Part shown: piece by piece, positions 17,435-25,553 of the stretch
Numbering within the stretch: position 1 is the stretch's first letter
How the letters are laid out: every line of letters begins with the position of its first letter
NCBI RefSeq assembly: GCF_000702265.1
Contig: NZ_JNKZ01000004.1
Coordinates: 186,001-250,000, forward strand
DNA from: Butyrivibrio sp. NC2002
GTDB taxonomy: Bacteria; Bacillota; Clostridia; Lachnospirales; Lachnospiraceae
Length of the DNA: 64,000 nt
Reading direction: 5' to 3'
Program-made: the position numbers and the translations under genes
The notes under the pieces: model-generated
Database searches by the model: none
The model's input: only the letters and a program-made list of their open reading frames with translations
Told to the model about the DNA's origin: nothing

Positions 17435-18016
17435 CTACTTATTAAATACTGGCAATCCAATCTTACCGGTTATCACCGCTTCTATCAAAAGTATTGTTCC
17501 TACAGAAACACTGGCACCAGAAAAATCATCTCTGATATTAAGAATGACTGCTATAGCAATAAGAATAATAGTAATGATTCCGCATGCTATTTTTATCTTT
17601 TTCTGATTTTTCTTATCTTCAAAGTCAACAGCATATATAATCAGCCCAAGACAGATACATAGTGCAAGCGTGGCGATAGCAGCTCCTTTCCCTGTTCCAC
17701 CGCTCTTATATAAATACAGTAATCCAATAAACTGTATAAAACCTGCAGCAACTAAAGATACACTTGTTACTATTTTACTGCCCAGATCACTTTTAACCTC
17801 TGGAACCATAGCAGCAAGTCTGAAAACTCCTACAACATTCAGGAAAGTACCTACTACAAACAATATCCAGCCCCAAATTCCCATTTCATCAGGCATCGCG
17901 CAAAACAATGCACATCCAATCATGACTAATGCAATGCATATAACTAACTCTAATGGTGAAAATGTGGGCTTATTCTTAGAATACTTCTCTTCGATTTTTT
18001 TTAAATCAATTCCCAT
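17435..18016 (-). CDS. multi-pass membrane protein
   Basis: After a cytoplasmic N-terminus (MGIDLKKIEEKYSKN) about six hydrophobic helices follow, with short polar loops such as YKSGGTGKG and DFEDKKNQKKIK. The paired-helix spacing recalls HdeD/DUF308-like proteins but I cannot assign it with confidence. The start at 18,016 is chosen because the frame upstream lacks a ribosome site. Confidence 0.6.
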   Translation of the reverse strand: MGIDLKKIEEKYSKNKPTFSPLELVICIALVMIGCALFCAMPDEMGIWGWILFVVGTFLNVVGVFRLAAMVPEVKSDLGSKIVTSVSLVAAGFIQFIGLLYLYKSGGTGKGAAIATLALCICLGLIIYAVDFEDKKNQKKIKIACGIITIILIAIAVILNIRDDFSGASVSVGTILLIEAVITGKIGLPVFNK

Positions 18017-18061
18017 CAGGAACGCCTCCATGAAACCAAGGTGTATTTGCGGCAAATCACC

Positions 18062-18646
18062 TCAATTACCTTCTGTTACTTCATCCCCCAAATACTCTAT
18101 GTTTTTCTCCACTATATTCCTTGAAAAGACTGCCCCGTAAAAGGACCTGTACATCTCCCAAAGCTTTTCCTTGGATCTGATACTGCTATTTTCCAGCACA
18201 AGTATGATAAATGGAACTCCAAAGCACCTTACCCGAAGCCCAGTATCAATGCAGCCGTTTCTTTCATAAAACCCTATGCGCCTTTTCTGAAGCTCCTTAA
18301 GGTCGCGTTCTTTAGTATAAGCAGGATCTTCTACCTCTAAGATAATAAGCCCTGCTCCCGACATATATTCCCGAAGCAGTTTAATGATTTCACTGCCAAG
18401 CCCTTTATTTCTGTACTTAGGGAAAACTGCAAGATAGTCTACAAGAAAGTTCATTCCCTGCTTTACAAGAAACGTGTACCCGATTATCTCAGAATCATCA
18501 AATAATCCCAGGCACTCATATACACCATCTTCAACAGCTTTTAGGATTACCGGAAGCTTTTTAAGCTCATCCTTGATAAAATCGTGGACCAGCCGTTCCT
18601 GATATATGGCTGTAATTTCAGCGCTTCGAAGCTTCCTTAGTTTCAT
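18062..18646 (-). CDS. GNAT-family N-acetyltransferase
   Basis: The acetyl-CoA binding motif is clear: VDYLAVFPKYRNKGLGSEII (motif A, with the R-x-x-G-x-G loop) around residue 70-90, followed by IILEVEDP and RRIGFYERNGC. A C-terminal extension of about 50 residues is unusual but regular. The substrate is unknown. Its ATG overlaps the stop of the upstream 101-residue gene by four bases. Confidence 0.85.
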   Translation of the reverse strand: MKLRKLRSAEITAIYQERLVHDFIKDELKKLPVILKAVEDGVYECLGLFDDSEIIGYTFLVKQGMNFLVDYLAVFPKYRNKGLGSEIIKLLREYMSGAGLIILEVEDPAYTKERDLKELQKRRIGFYERNGCIDTGLRVRCFGVPFIILVLENSSIRSKEKLWEMYRSFYGAVFSRNIVEKNIEYLGDEVTEGN

Positions 18647-18948
18647 TGGTCTAATACCTCTGCAACTGCTCTTCCAAGCTCACTTTTTATTCGTTCAAGC
18701 TCACTGTTTATCTCATTCATTCTGTCTGCATCCTTGTTAAATACATAGAATTCAGATAAACCTTCCCTCGGTGGGTACAATGATCTAAAACAAGCCTTTA
18801 TGCAGTCAACTTTGTCTTCCTCTAATGCATCTGACTCCAGATATTCAATCGCTCCCTGAAGGGATTTATATTGAGGCGTTATCCTGCTGTCACCATAGTT
18901 TTTAAAGAACTGTAAGAGTTCCTTAAACAATCCAAGTACTTTTTCCAT
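18643..18948 (-). CDS. hypothetical protein, coupled to GNAT gene
   Basis: A 101-residue helical charged protein (FKELLQFFKNYGDSRITPQY, then CIKACFRSLYPPREGLSEFY). It overlaps the acetyltransferase start by ATGA, so the two are made together and it may be a partner or target of the enzyme. Family not recognised. Confidence 0.6.
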   Translation of the reverse strand: MEKVLGLFKELLQFFKNYGDSRITPQYKSLQGAIEYLESDALEEDKVDCIKACFRSLYPPREGLSEFYVFNKDADRMNEINSELERIKSELGRAVAEVLDQ

Positions 18949-18978
18949 CTCTCTCCTTATGATTATCCATCTTATCTT

Positions 18979-19097
18979 TTACATACTGAGCTGTACTAAC
19001 AAATCCTTATATCTCTGGGAGTTGGTCCTTATATCTCCCTCTGAAACACCATAATAGGAAGATAGTTTATGTATTTTATTTTTCGTTAAATGTTTTC
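18979..19097 (-). pseudogene. C-terminal scrap of unknown gene
   Basis: Immediately after the stop of the 19,099 gene a frame without start reads KHLTKNKIHKLSSYYGVSEG and RYKDLLVQLSM then stop. It has coding-like character but no recognisable domain. Confidence 0.35.
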
Positions 19098-19098
19098 C

Positions 19099-19329
19099 TT
19101 AAGCTTCCTTAGTCATAAGACCAATTATCATTGCAACAATAAGCAGCGGGAATGCTATATAAAGCAGTCCTTTAACTACCATCGCTATTAAAATGAATGG
19201 TAGGAACACAAGGTAAAATGCCACCTTGATAATGCTCCAGGAGAACTTAAAAGCAAATCCTATGAGCTTTCCAACAAAACCTAACAAACAAACTATAAAA
19301 AGCATTGTCAGTAACATGATCATCACCAT
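19099..19329 (-). CDS. small two-helix membrane protein
   Basis: A 76-residue, almost entirely hydrophobic protein with the core GKLIGFAFKFSWSIIKVAFY, shared with the protein at 42,507-42,719 (GKLIGFAFRASWSIMKVMLY). The conserved GKLIGFAF and SWSI pieces between two membrane helices mark a small family. Function unknown; the paralogue sits beside a DUF4342 gene. Confidence 0.65.
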   Translation of the reverse strand: MVMIMLLTMLFIVCLLGFVGKLIGFAFKFSWSIIKVAFYLVFLPFILIAMVVKGLLYIAFPLLIVAMIIGLMTKEA

Positions 19330-19436
19330 CCTTCTATATGTACCAACAACTATTGTTTCATCTCTATGGTCATATTGTAAGCAAAAAGGCGGATCTGTTA
19401 CATATCGAGTAGAGCAAAAAATATATCCATATTTTC

Positions 19437-19889
19437 TTAAGATTTATAATTGCTAAACTTGGAAAATCTCTTAAATGCTTCTTGATGACTAGCAGATTCT
19501 TGATAAAACTCTTTCATATCATCGCATGGGAATACATCACATGATGCACAAGAGTCTATTCTTTTTTCTCTGCAGCATTTGACGGGCATGCATTCATCTC
19601 CAGCTTTCCATTCTGTGAGCCGGCAAGAAGGGCACTTTCCTTCTGAGAAATCCGGACATTTCGAACAATTTACACCACAATATGCCAATTGCTCACGTAG
19701 CTGCTTTACAATTTCAGCCTGTTCCGCCGCAGACAACTCTGAAAGGTATATGCAGTACTCATTTGGATATCCCCCGACAAACTTCATATGCTCCATGCTT
19801 ATCTGTTTAGGATCTGTAATCCATAGTACCTGTTCTCCCCAGAAATCTTCTATATATTTCAGTCGCTCTCCATTATAGATAATGTCCAT
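19437..19889 (-). CDS. DUF3795-type cysteine-rich protein
   Basis: A 150-residue protein whose C-terminal half is a DUF3795 cysteine array: LAYCGVNCSKCPDFSEGKC, PSCRLTEW, CMPVKCC and CASCDVFPCDDM, about twelve Cys that probably bind zinc or Fe-S. The N-terminal 65 residues (IYNGERLKYIEDFWGEQVLW) are not part of DUF3795 and may be a second small domain. Function unknown. Confidence 0.75.
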   Translation of the reverse strand: MDIIYNGERLKYIEDFWGEQVLWITDPKQISMEHMKFVGGYPNEYCIYLSELSAAEQAEIVKQLREQLAYCGVNCSKCPDFSEGKCPSCRLTEWKAGDECMPVKCCREKRIDSCASCDVFPCDDMKEFYQESASHQEAFKRFSKFSNYKS

Positions 19890-20094
19890 GATACTCCTCT
19901 ATTCTATCTATATTCGCCGGCATAGTATCCCGCAAGGAATACAAAAGGATTAACCAAAAAAACTGCCACCAAAAACAGCAGCGACGATCAGAACGACTCC
20001 TATGAGCATAAGCCATAGGCCGCATCCAGTCTATGCCTGCAGTCATCTCTTTTGGCAGAAGATTCTTTACCATGTCTTCTGTTTTAATCCCCAT
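19873..20094 (-). pseudogene. small membrane protein gene with frameshifts
   Basis: The frame starts MGIKTEDMVKNLLPKEMTAG with a good context, then loses sense. In the next frame the same DNA reads GLWLMLIGVVLIVAAVFGG, a clean membrane helix, and after an A7 run a third frame reads PFVFLAGYYAGEYR. The three pieces in order would make a plausible short membrane protein, so one or two indels are likely. The annotated continuous frame is probably not the native product. Confidence 0.5.
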
Positions 20095-20274
20095 ATGCTT
20101 CGCTCCTTGCGTATACTCAATTGAAATTTTCCCAACAAACATATTTTATCATAGAAAACCGTCAACGGCGGCAGAGGGTATGGTACACAGTGCACGGTCT
20201 CCAATGCTATAAGGTGTGATATGTGGTTTTATATCCATTTTGGTAAATTATTTTTCTATAATATCGTATATAAC

Positions 20275-20303
20275 TTGTTTTTCGGGGTTTTATTTTGTAT
20301 AAT
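20275..20303 (+). promoter_or_regulatory. promoter of rloA
   Basis: TTGTTT and TATAAT separated by 17 bases, followed by AAAGGAGG ten bases before the ATG at 20,330. Confidence 0.75.
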
Positions 20304-20329
20304 ACCCTTAAGAAAGGAGGCGTACCGAT

Positions 20330-21535
20330 ATGTTATGCCAATTCTCATTCAAGAATTTCAAGTCTTACAAAGACGAAACGATATTTGATTTTCAGGCTGC
20401 TACTCTCCCTGAATTTAAGGATACACTCATCAAAACAGATTCCGCACCTGATCTGGTTCCAGTCAGCGTCATATATGGTCCAAACGGAGGCGGTAAGTCC
20501 AACCTGCTCCAGGCTCTATCATGTGTGATTTCCACCATAGTAAAGCCTGTACATGAGTTAGAAAAGAACCGTCAACCGCTCATCCTCCAGCAGAGGGTTG
20601 ATGCCATCCCATTCTTATTTGACGATGTGTCAGCTGATGAACCGACAGAGTTCAAGCTATTTTTCTTAACAGGAAGCAACCTATACTGCTACTATATTGC
20701 CCTAAAGGATGATGAAGTAGTTTCTGAGTCACTAACTCGTAAAGCTGTCACTGCCAAGAAAACTGCCGAGCTTTTTGACCGCGAAATGAATGATATTACC
20801 CTCGGATACAGTATCAACAAAAAAAGCATCAACAAAAATGTAAATCCGAAGATGCCCTATCTTTCATTCCTTGCCATCAACTACGATATCCCTGAAATCA
20901 GCGAAGTAATGACCTGGTTTGAAAGTTGCATCATCAGAAGCTACGCAAATCCGATGATTGAGCACCAAATCATGCTGGAAAAGTATACAGAAAATAAGAG
21001 CCTGTTCATCAGTGCTCTGAATGATATGGATATCGACATTACGGACTATCGCTATGATGAAGACAGTAAACAGCTTTACATGAAGCGCAAGCTTGGAAAA
21101 AAGGAATATGAGCTGTCATTCACAGAAGAATCAGATGGAACAAAGAAGCTTATCTCCGCTCTACCAGTTATCCTACTAGCTCTACGTGAAGGAAGACTTG
21201 TCATCATTGACGAGCTTGATGCCAAACTCCACCCGAAGCTTCTGCGTTATGTGATCCTTCTTTTTAAAAATAAAGAGATAAACCGTCACGGTGCACAGCT
21301 GCTTTTCACTTCCCATGATATGTCTACGATGAAAAACTCCATCTTCCGTCGGGATGAAATCTGGTTTGCAGCAGAAAATGAAGCGCACGAAAGCGATGTA
21401 TATTCTTTACATGAAATGAGAAGCGAGGACGGAACACTAATCAAGAATACAGCCTCCTATGACAAGCAATATCTTGAAGGCCGCTACGGCGCAGATCCCT
21501 ATCTTCAGAACATGCTGGGAGGTGCGTTCAAATGA
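20330..21535 (+). CDS. RloA/AbiLi-like AAA ATPase
   Basis: A 401-residue ABC-type ATPase of the AAA15/21 group. Walker A GPNGGGKS lies at 50-57, Walker B LVIIDELDAKLHP near 285-297 and a switch FTSHD near 330; the coiled-coil part is short. The next gene starts with an RloB motif and overlaps by ATGA, so the pair is RloA/RloB (AbiL-type), known as a phage abortive-infection system. RloA seems complete, but its partner is truncated, so the system is likely dead. Confidence 0.82.
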   Translation: MLCQFSFKNFKSYKDETIFDFQAATLPEFKDTLIKTDSAPDLVPVSVIYGPNGGGKSNLLQALSCVISTIVKPVHELEKNRQPLILQQRVDAIPFLFDDVSADEPTEFKLFFLTGSNLYCYYIALKDDEVVSESLTRKAVTAKKTAELFDREMNDITLGYSINKKSINKNVNPKMPYLSFLAINYDIPEISEVMTWFESCIIRSYANPMIEHQIMLEKYTENKSLFISALNDMDIDITDYRYDEDSKQLYMKRKLGKKEYELSFTEESDGTKKLISALPVILLALREGRLVIIDELDAKLHPKLLRYVILLFKNKEINRHGAQLLFTSHDMSTMKNSIFRRDEIWFAAENEAHESDVYSLHEMRSEDGTLIKNTASYDKQYLEGRYGADPYLQNMLGGAFK

Positions 21536-21663
21536 GTCTGAAACCAGCAAAGAAGAGCGATCAGAGCAAAAGCTGGATGCAGCCAAGACGTGACCGCCAT
21601 AAGATGATTCAGCCGGAATATCATCTGATTGTTACAGAAGGGACAGAAACAGAGCCACCATAG
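21532..21663 (+). pseudogene. rloB, cut after 43 codons
   Basis: Begins MSLKPAKKSDQSKSW, and at residues 31-42 reads HLIVTEGTETEP, the conserved opening strand of RloB (LIVxEGxxTEP). The next codon is a stop created where the sequence joins a sirtuin fragment in the opposite orientation. The nuclease-like Toprim region of RloB is missing. Confidence 0.85.
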
Positions 21664-21790
21664 GTTTTCCTTATCTGAGGATTTATACTCTGAAAGAGTC
21701 CGTAATCACCCTGTGTGTAAAAGAGTCTCTTTTTATCAAACCCTGCCTTCTGAAAACAATGATCCACATTAGTAGTAAGAACGAAATAAT
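21661..21790 (-). pseudogene. 130-base fragment of a class-M sirtuin gene
   Basis: On the minus strand it reads VLTTNVDHCFQKAGFDKK, then LFYTQGDYGLFQSINPQ. It matches 12,842-12,970 with about five mismatches in 130 bases, so it descends from the same truncated gene or a sister copy. It fills the junction between rloB and the pre-insertion start of the BspA-like gene. Confidence 0.85.
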
Positions 21791-21937
21791 ACTGATGAAT
21801 TATGAATGATGGTTTTATACTTATTTAACACGCCGTTAGCAAGAAATCCCCCACCTCTATAGGTGGCGGGATGAATTACGATAAACACGGCGTTTATTAT
21901 GTAGACAAGAGAACAAATGTTTGCTATAATTATATAC

Positions 21938-23080
21938 ATGAACAGAGCTGTCAAATACAGAGCATATCCCACAACTAAACAAAGTGTTATGTTTGCCAAG
22001 ACCTTCGGCTGTTGCCGCAAGGTCTATAATCTCATGCTTTCCGATAAAATTGAGAGCTACAAGTCTATAGGTAAGTTTGTTACTGTAACACCTGCCAAAT
22101 ACAAAAAGGATTATCCATATCTCAAGGAAGTAGATAGTCTTGCTTTAGCGAATGTACAACTAAACTTACAAAGCGCTTTCAAGAACCGCTTTAGCAAATC
22201 CCGTAAGAAAAACAATGGATTTCCTAAATTCAAATCTGCAAAACGCAGCCGTAAGTCATATACTACCAACAATCAGCATGGCACTGTTGCCATTACTGAT
22301 AACAGCATTAGACTCCCTAAAATCGGTAATGTGAAGACAGTTATCCATCGTAAGCCTGATGATAACTGGATGGTCAAATCAGCTACTGTATCACAGGAAT
22401 CTGATGGAAAGTTCTATATTTCCGTATTGTTTGAGATTGCAGATAGTATAAATACCTATGTAGCAGACACGAATAACTGTATTGGTCTAGATTATGCTTC
22501 TGACGGTTTGTATGTAGATAATAATGGTAACGTTGGTATAAATCACAAATACTATCGTGAAAGCCATGACAAACTCGCCAAGGCACAACGTAGGCTGTCA
22601 CGTATGCAAGGCTCTAAAAAGCATGAAATCAAATCCAATAATTATATAAAGCAACTCCGTAAAGTAAACAAAATACATAGACATATCGCTAATCAGCGAT
22701 TAGATAATCTGCATAAAATATCTACTGAGATAGCCAATCAGTACGATGTTGTATGCGTAGAATCTCTGAACATGAAATCTATGTCAAATAAAGGTTTTGG
22801 TAACGGCAAAGCAACGCTTGATAATGGATACGGTATGTTTCTGTCGATGCTTGAATATAAGTTATCAGAAAGAAACAAATATCTTGTAAAAGTAGATAAG
22901 TGGTTTCCGTCATCACAAATATGTCATTGTTGTGGAAAGATACATCCTGAGATGAAAAATCTCACAATTCGCACAATGAAATGTGATTGCGGTCTTACAA
23001 TAAGCCGTGACCAGAACGCCGCTATCAACATACTAAACGAAGGATTGCGTATACTGAATGATTCTTTCGAAGTAGCCTAA
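21938..23080 (+). CDS. tnpB: TnpB RNA-guided nuclease
   Basis: A 380-residue RuvC-type nuclease guided by RNA made from the element's right end. Catalytic residues are D185 (GLDYASDGLYV), E275 (CVESLNMKSM) and D358 (SRDQNAAINIL). A zinc ribbon uses CHCCGKIHPE and MKCDCG. The N-terminus is the usual helical nucleic-acid-binding part (CCRKVYNLML). The start at 21,938 (MNRAVKYRAYP) is chosen over an upstream Met in frame because TnpB proteins begin this way. It appears complete and possibly active. Confidence 0.93.
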   Translation: MNRAVKYRAYPTTKQSVMFAKTFGCCRKVYNLMLSDKIESYKSIGKFVTVTPAKYKKDYPYLKEVDSLALANVQLNLQSAFKNRFSKSRKKNNGFPKFKSAKRSRKSYTTNNQHGTVAITDNSIRLPKIGNVKTVIHRKPDDNWMVKSATVSQESDGKFYISVLFEIADSINTYVADTNNCIGLDYASDGLYVDNNGNVGINHKYYRESHDKLAKAQRRLSRMQGSKKHEIKSNNYIKQLRKVNKIHRHIANQRLDNLHKISTEIANQYDVVCVESLNMKSMSNKGFGNGKATLDNGYGMFLSMLEYKLSERNKYLVKVDKWFPSSQICHCCGKIHPEMKNLTIRTMKCDCGLTISRDQNAAINILNEGLRILNDSFEVA

Positions 23081-23221
23081 ACCAAATATACAGTAGGGAT
23101 GGAATAGCCCAAACCAAACGCCTGTGGACATTGTGTAAGACGTTGAGTTACGTATATTCGTAGCTGATGCAGTGGTGGTTGAAGCAGGAAGCTCCGACTT
23201 CTATAAGTCGGAGTAGTTCAC
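23075..23221 (+). ncRNA. putative omega RNA (TnpB guide scaffold)
   Basis: The region from the end of tnpB to the right element end, closing with the hairpin CTCCGACTT-CTAT-AAGTCGGAG and TAGTTCAC, is in the expected place for the omega RNA. The guide would be the next 16-20 bases, starting CAAGTTATTGAGTTTG, which is the chromosomal flank. Boundaries are inferred. Confidence 0.65.
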
Positions 23222-23240
23222 CAAGTTATTGAGTTTGGTC

Positions 23241-24287
23241 ATGGCTGTTGCTGTAGCACTGACCATGTGCTTTGTTGCTGTTCCGCAGAAGGTGTTGGCA
23301 GATTCCATTACCAGTTTTTATATATCCTCTTCCGGCACAATAACGGAAGCTAGTTCATCGGGAACGGGTGATTATGTTGCATCATTATCCTCTGAAAATC
23401 CGAATGTTTCATTAGAGACTATTAAGAGCGAAGTTAGTTATTCTTCCGGAATATTAACCATAAGTAACATCAGTCTTTTTTCTCTTAGAATATATAAAAA
23501 TGATGTTACGATAAAGAGCATTGGAACAAACACTGTCGGCTATCTTTTTTTGACAGATTCTGCTACTAGCATAACAATTAAAATGACTAAAGACTCAACT
23601 ATTGACATACAAGGAGTAAATGGATCTGATGGTATATCAGAAGCTTATGAAAGTGGAATTATAAAAATCATCGGAGGTACAATTTCAGGCTCATCAATAG
23701 TTGCAAATGCAGATGCAGAGTCAGCGGCACTTGCAGTAAACGATACTTCCTATGAGCAGGGCAAAAGCGCAGATGATTCTGCTACTTACAAGGTTACTTC
23801 CAATACAGAGAATAACCTGACCGTATCCTATGAGAAGCCTGCAAATAACATATCAGGCAAGGAAATAATCAAGGATACTGTAACTCTTTCAGATGGTCTG
23901 ACCTACAATGTAACAACTATATCCGATAATGCCTTTGCAAAATGTACTGCACTTAAGTCCATAACACTCGGAGACAATGTTGAAACTATCGGCGATTCTG
24001 CTTTCGAGGGCTGCACCAAGCTGACCTCACTTGTAATAGGAAAAAATGTTAAGAAGATTGGCAAAAAAGCATACTATAAGTGCAGCAGTCTCAAAAAGAT
24101 TACTGTAAAGAGCACTAAACTCAACAAGAAGAGCAAAATTGGTAAGAATGCATTCAAGGGCATTAAAAAGACAGCAAAAATTAAGATCAAGATGTCCAAG
24201 CAGAATGCTAAAAAATACAAGACCGGTACAATAAATGCCTTTAAATCCAAAAAGATCGGTTATGTAAATACCTGGTCAGTTAAGTAA
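23241..24287 (+). CDS. BspA-like leucine-rich-repeat secreted protein, 5' end split by TnpB element
   Basis: An exported protein with a C-terminal LRR_5 block (FAKCTALKSITLGDN, AFEGCTKLTSLVIGKN, YKCSSLKKITV) and a very basic tail. The present sequence starts inside the signal peptide: MAVAVALTMCFVAVPQKVLA, cleavage likely after LADS. The TnpB element has separated the former start (ATG at 21,808-21,812 side) from the rest. The ATG at 23,241 keeps a hydrophobic core but no basic region, and no clear ribosome site precedes it, so expression is doubtful. A strong terminator follows. Confidence 0.8.
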   Translation: MAVAVALTMCFVAVPQKVLADSITSFYISSSGTITEASSSGTGDYVASLSSENPNVSLETIKSEVSYSSGILTISNISLFSLRIYKNDVTIKSIGTNTVGYLFLTDSATSITIKMTKDSTIDIQGVNGSDGISEAYESGIIKIIGGTISGSSIVANADAESAALAVNDTSYEQGKSADDSATYKVTSNTENNLTVSYEKPANNISGKEIIKDTVTLSDGLTYNVTTISDNAFAKCTALKSITLGDNVETIGDSAFEGCTKLTSLVIGKNVKKIGKKAYYKCSSLKKITVKSTKLNKKSKIGKNAFKGIKKTAKIKIKMSKQNAKKYKTGTINAFKSKKIGYVNTWSVK

Positions 24288-24301
24288 AATTTGACCCAAA
24301 A

Positions 24302-24337
24302 TAGTGGCTGGGAATTCTATCCCAGCCACTATTTTTT
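24302..24337 (+). terminator. intrinsic terminator
   Basis: Perfect 12-base stem TAGTGGCTGGGA / TCCCAGCCACTA, six-base loop, then TTTTTT; 15 bases after the BspA-like stop. Confidence 0.95.
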
Positions 24338-24369
24338 GTTTTACGATATCTAAATATTCCTCTCTGAGG

Positions 24370-24471
24370 CTATAAAGGTTTCATGTCATAGGTACAACAT
24401 GCAATTGCTACGCCAAGTGAAGCTCCGTATACAAGCTTGATATCCATGAACTCTTTTTTGTCTTTGTATCA
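24370..24471 (-). pseudogene. short C-terminal scrap with a GxSxG-like motif
   Basis: Directly after the MerR stop a frame reads KEFMDIKLVYGASLGVAIA, CCTYDMKPL, stop. GASLG resembles the nucleophile elbow of alpha/beta hydrolases, but too little remains to be sure. No start codon. Confidence 0.3.
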
Positions 24472-25194
24472 TCCACAGTAGATCTGTATCGCCCGGTGAG
24501 TAAATTCAGCAGTTCCTTCCCCGCCCATCTTATTGATGTTATCGGTGAATTCCCCGCCACCGGCATACATCTTACCAAGGCTGGAAAGAATCTCATTAGT
24601 ACACTTATAAAAATGCTCGGTAATAAAGCTCTGCAGCTTCTTAACCTGATCCTGAACTTCTGCAGAAGCAGGATCCTGATCCTTCATAGCTCCGAACTCT
24701 TCAAAGATTTTCATAAAATCAGCCATCATGCTTTTTTCTTCGCTCTCAGGCCGCTTCGCATTCTTCTCTTCGAATTCTTTATATTCCGGAGTATTGCCCC
24801 ATCGTTCTTTTGCGCGCTTAGCGTATTCATCTAATTTACTAGAATCAAATGCTGTAAAATCCAAATGTCTCACTCCTCTCAGTTTTAAACCACGGCACAT
24901 ACTGATCAGATTTTCGATATGTTCCTTCTTTAATTCAAGAAGTTCTATCTGCTGATCAAGTGCCAATCTCTTGTCAAAATCAGATCTGGTTACGATATCC
25001 TTGATATCCTTAAGCGGAAACTCGAGCTCACGAAACAGTAAAATCTGCTGAAGTCTCTCCAGCGCTGCATCGTCATACAGCCTGTATCCGGACTCGGTAT
25101 ACTCCGCCGGTTTAAAGAGTCCTATCTTATCGTAATACTGCAGTGTGCGTATACTCACTCCTGTCAACTTACTCACTTCATTTACTGTCTTCAT
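24469..25194 (-). CDS. MerR-family regulator with TipAS domain
   Basis: Residues 1-70 are a MerR helix-turn-helix (VNEVSKLTGVSIRTLQYYDK, then SGYRLYDDAALERL). A coiled coil follows, and about 140-240 is a TipAS ligand-binding domain (MMADFMKIFEEFGAM, then ITEHFYKCTNEILSSLGKMY). TipAS proteins bind cyclic peptides or other amphipathic drugs and activate transcription. The start at 25,194 follows GGAGATGATAGCC. The promoter has the overlong spacer and dyad expected for MerR autoregulation. Confidence 0.9.
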   Translation of the reverse strand: MKTVNEVSKLTGVSIRTLQYYDKIGLFKPAEYTESGYRLYDDAALERLQQILLFRELEFPLKDIKDIVTRSDFDKRLALDQQIELLELKKEHIENLISMCRGLKLRGVRHLDFTAFDSSKLDEYAKRAKERWGNTPEYKEFEEKNAKRPESEEKSMMADFMKIFEEFGAMKDQDPASAEVQDQVKKLQSFITEHFYKCTNEILSSLGKMYAGGGEFTDNINKMGGEGTAEFTHRAIQIYCG

Positions 25195-25257
25195 GGCTAT
25201 CATCTCCTCGTATATTATGTATTGGCACGATTGCTCCACAATCCTGCCCTATCGGTC

Positions 25258-25295
25258 GGAACCATTCCAAATCATGACTTCGTCATGATGGTTCC
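25258..25295 (-). promoter_or_regulatory. stem-loop in the MerR 5' leader
   Basis: GGAACCAT / ATGGTTCC encloses ATCATGAC-TTC-GTCATGAT. It lies between the promoter and the merR start and could be an attenuator or second dyad; no T-run follows. Confidence 0.45.
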
Positions 25296-25311
25296 TCCCT
25301 CGTGTGATTAC

Positions 25312-25342
25312 ATCATAAACTATTACGTTACGTCATAGTCAA
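25312..25342 (-). promoter_or_regulatory. MerR-type promoter with 19-base spacer
   Basis: Minus strand TTGACT (25,337-25,342) and TATGAT (25,312-25,317) are 19 bases apart, the hallmark of MerR-controlled promoters. The spacer holds the dyad CTATGACGT-A-ACGTAATAG. Confidence 0.75.
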
Positions 25343-25363
25343 GCAAAAAAAATATAATTTTGC

Positions 25364-25408
25364 AAAAAAGATCGGCATCAAATCCATTTCTGAATTCTTT
25401 GCCGATCT
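25364..25408 (-). terminator. terminator-like hairpin, conserved loop, copy A
   Basis: Stem AGATCGGCA / TGCCGATCT, minus-strand T-run of six. The loop TCAAATCC...GAATTCTT is shared with the hairpin at 60,839-60,880, where one stem pair changes from G-C to A-T on both sides. Confidence 0.7.
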
Positions 25409-25421
25409 CCGCTTCGGTCGT

Positions 25422-25469
25422 TGATGATAGCCTTGGGTTATATCAGAATTATCACTTAATACACTTCCA
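25422..25469. repeat. 48-base exact repeat, copy A
   Basis: Identical to 61,983-62,030. At the second site it lies upstream of the ybaK-nitroreductase genes; here it lies 14 bases from hairpin copy A, whose sister ends that same pair. This copy could be what is left of the pair after deletion of both genes. It can form a TGATA / TATCA stem. Confidence 0.7.
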
Positions 25470-25553
25470 CGCATCTACTATCCCTTTGTTGCTCCAATCG
25501 ACCTGGCGAAATGCGCCTCGGTTCTATGGTCTATACGTTCTCTTCGTATTCTG

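Larger units (their letters stand above)
21829..23221 (+). mobile_element. IS200/IS605-type TnpB-only element
   Basis: Ends inferred by reconstruction. The left flank ends TTTAA (21,824-21,828) and the right flank begins CAAGTTATTG (23,222). Joining them restores an open signal-peptide frame (FNKLLSLVMAVAV). The left end has hairpin CCCACC / GGTGGC (about 21,850-21,870), the right end CTCCGACTT / AAGTCGGAG followed by TAGTTCAC. No tnpA is present, so mobility would depend on a TnpA elsewhere. Confidence 0.82.

Noticed and set aside
20330..21535. RloA-like ATPase considered as Septu PtuA or Gabija GajA
   Set aside because: No HNH (PtuB) or UvrD-like (GajB) partner follows and no Toprim domain is in the protein; the next gene starts with the RloB motif.
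23229..23240. TTG at 23,229 as start of the BspA-like gene
   Set aside because: It is a leucine codon of the interrupted signal peptide (KLLSLV), as shown by joining the flanks of the TnpB element.
24302..24337. Possible riboswitch after the BspA-like gene
   Set aside because: It is a simple perfect stem with a T-run, a terminator.
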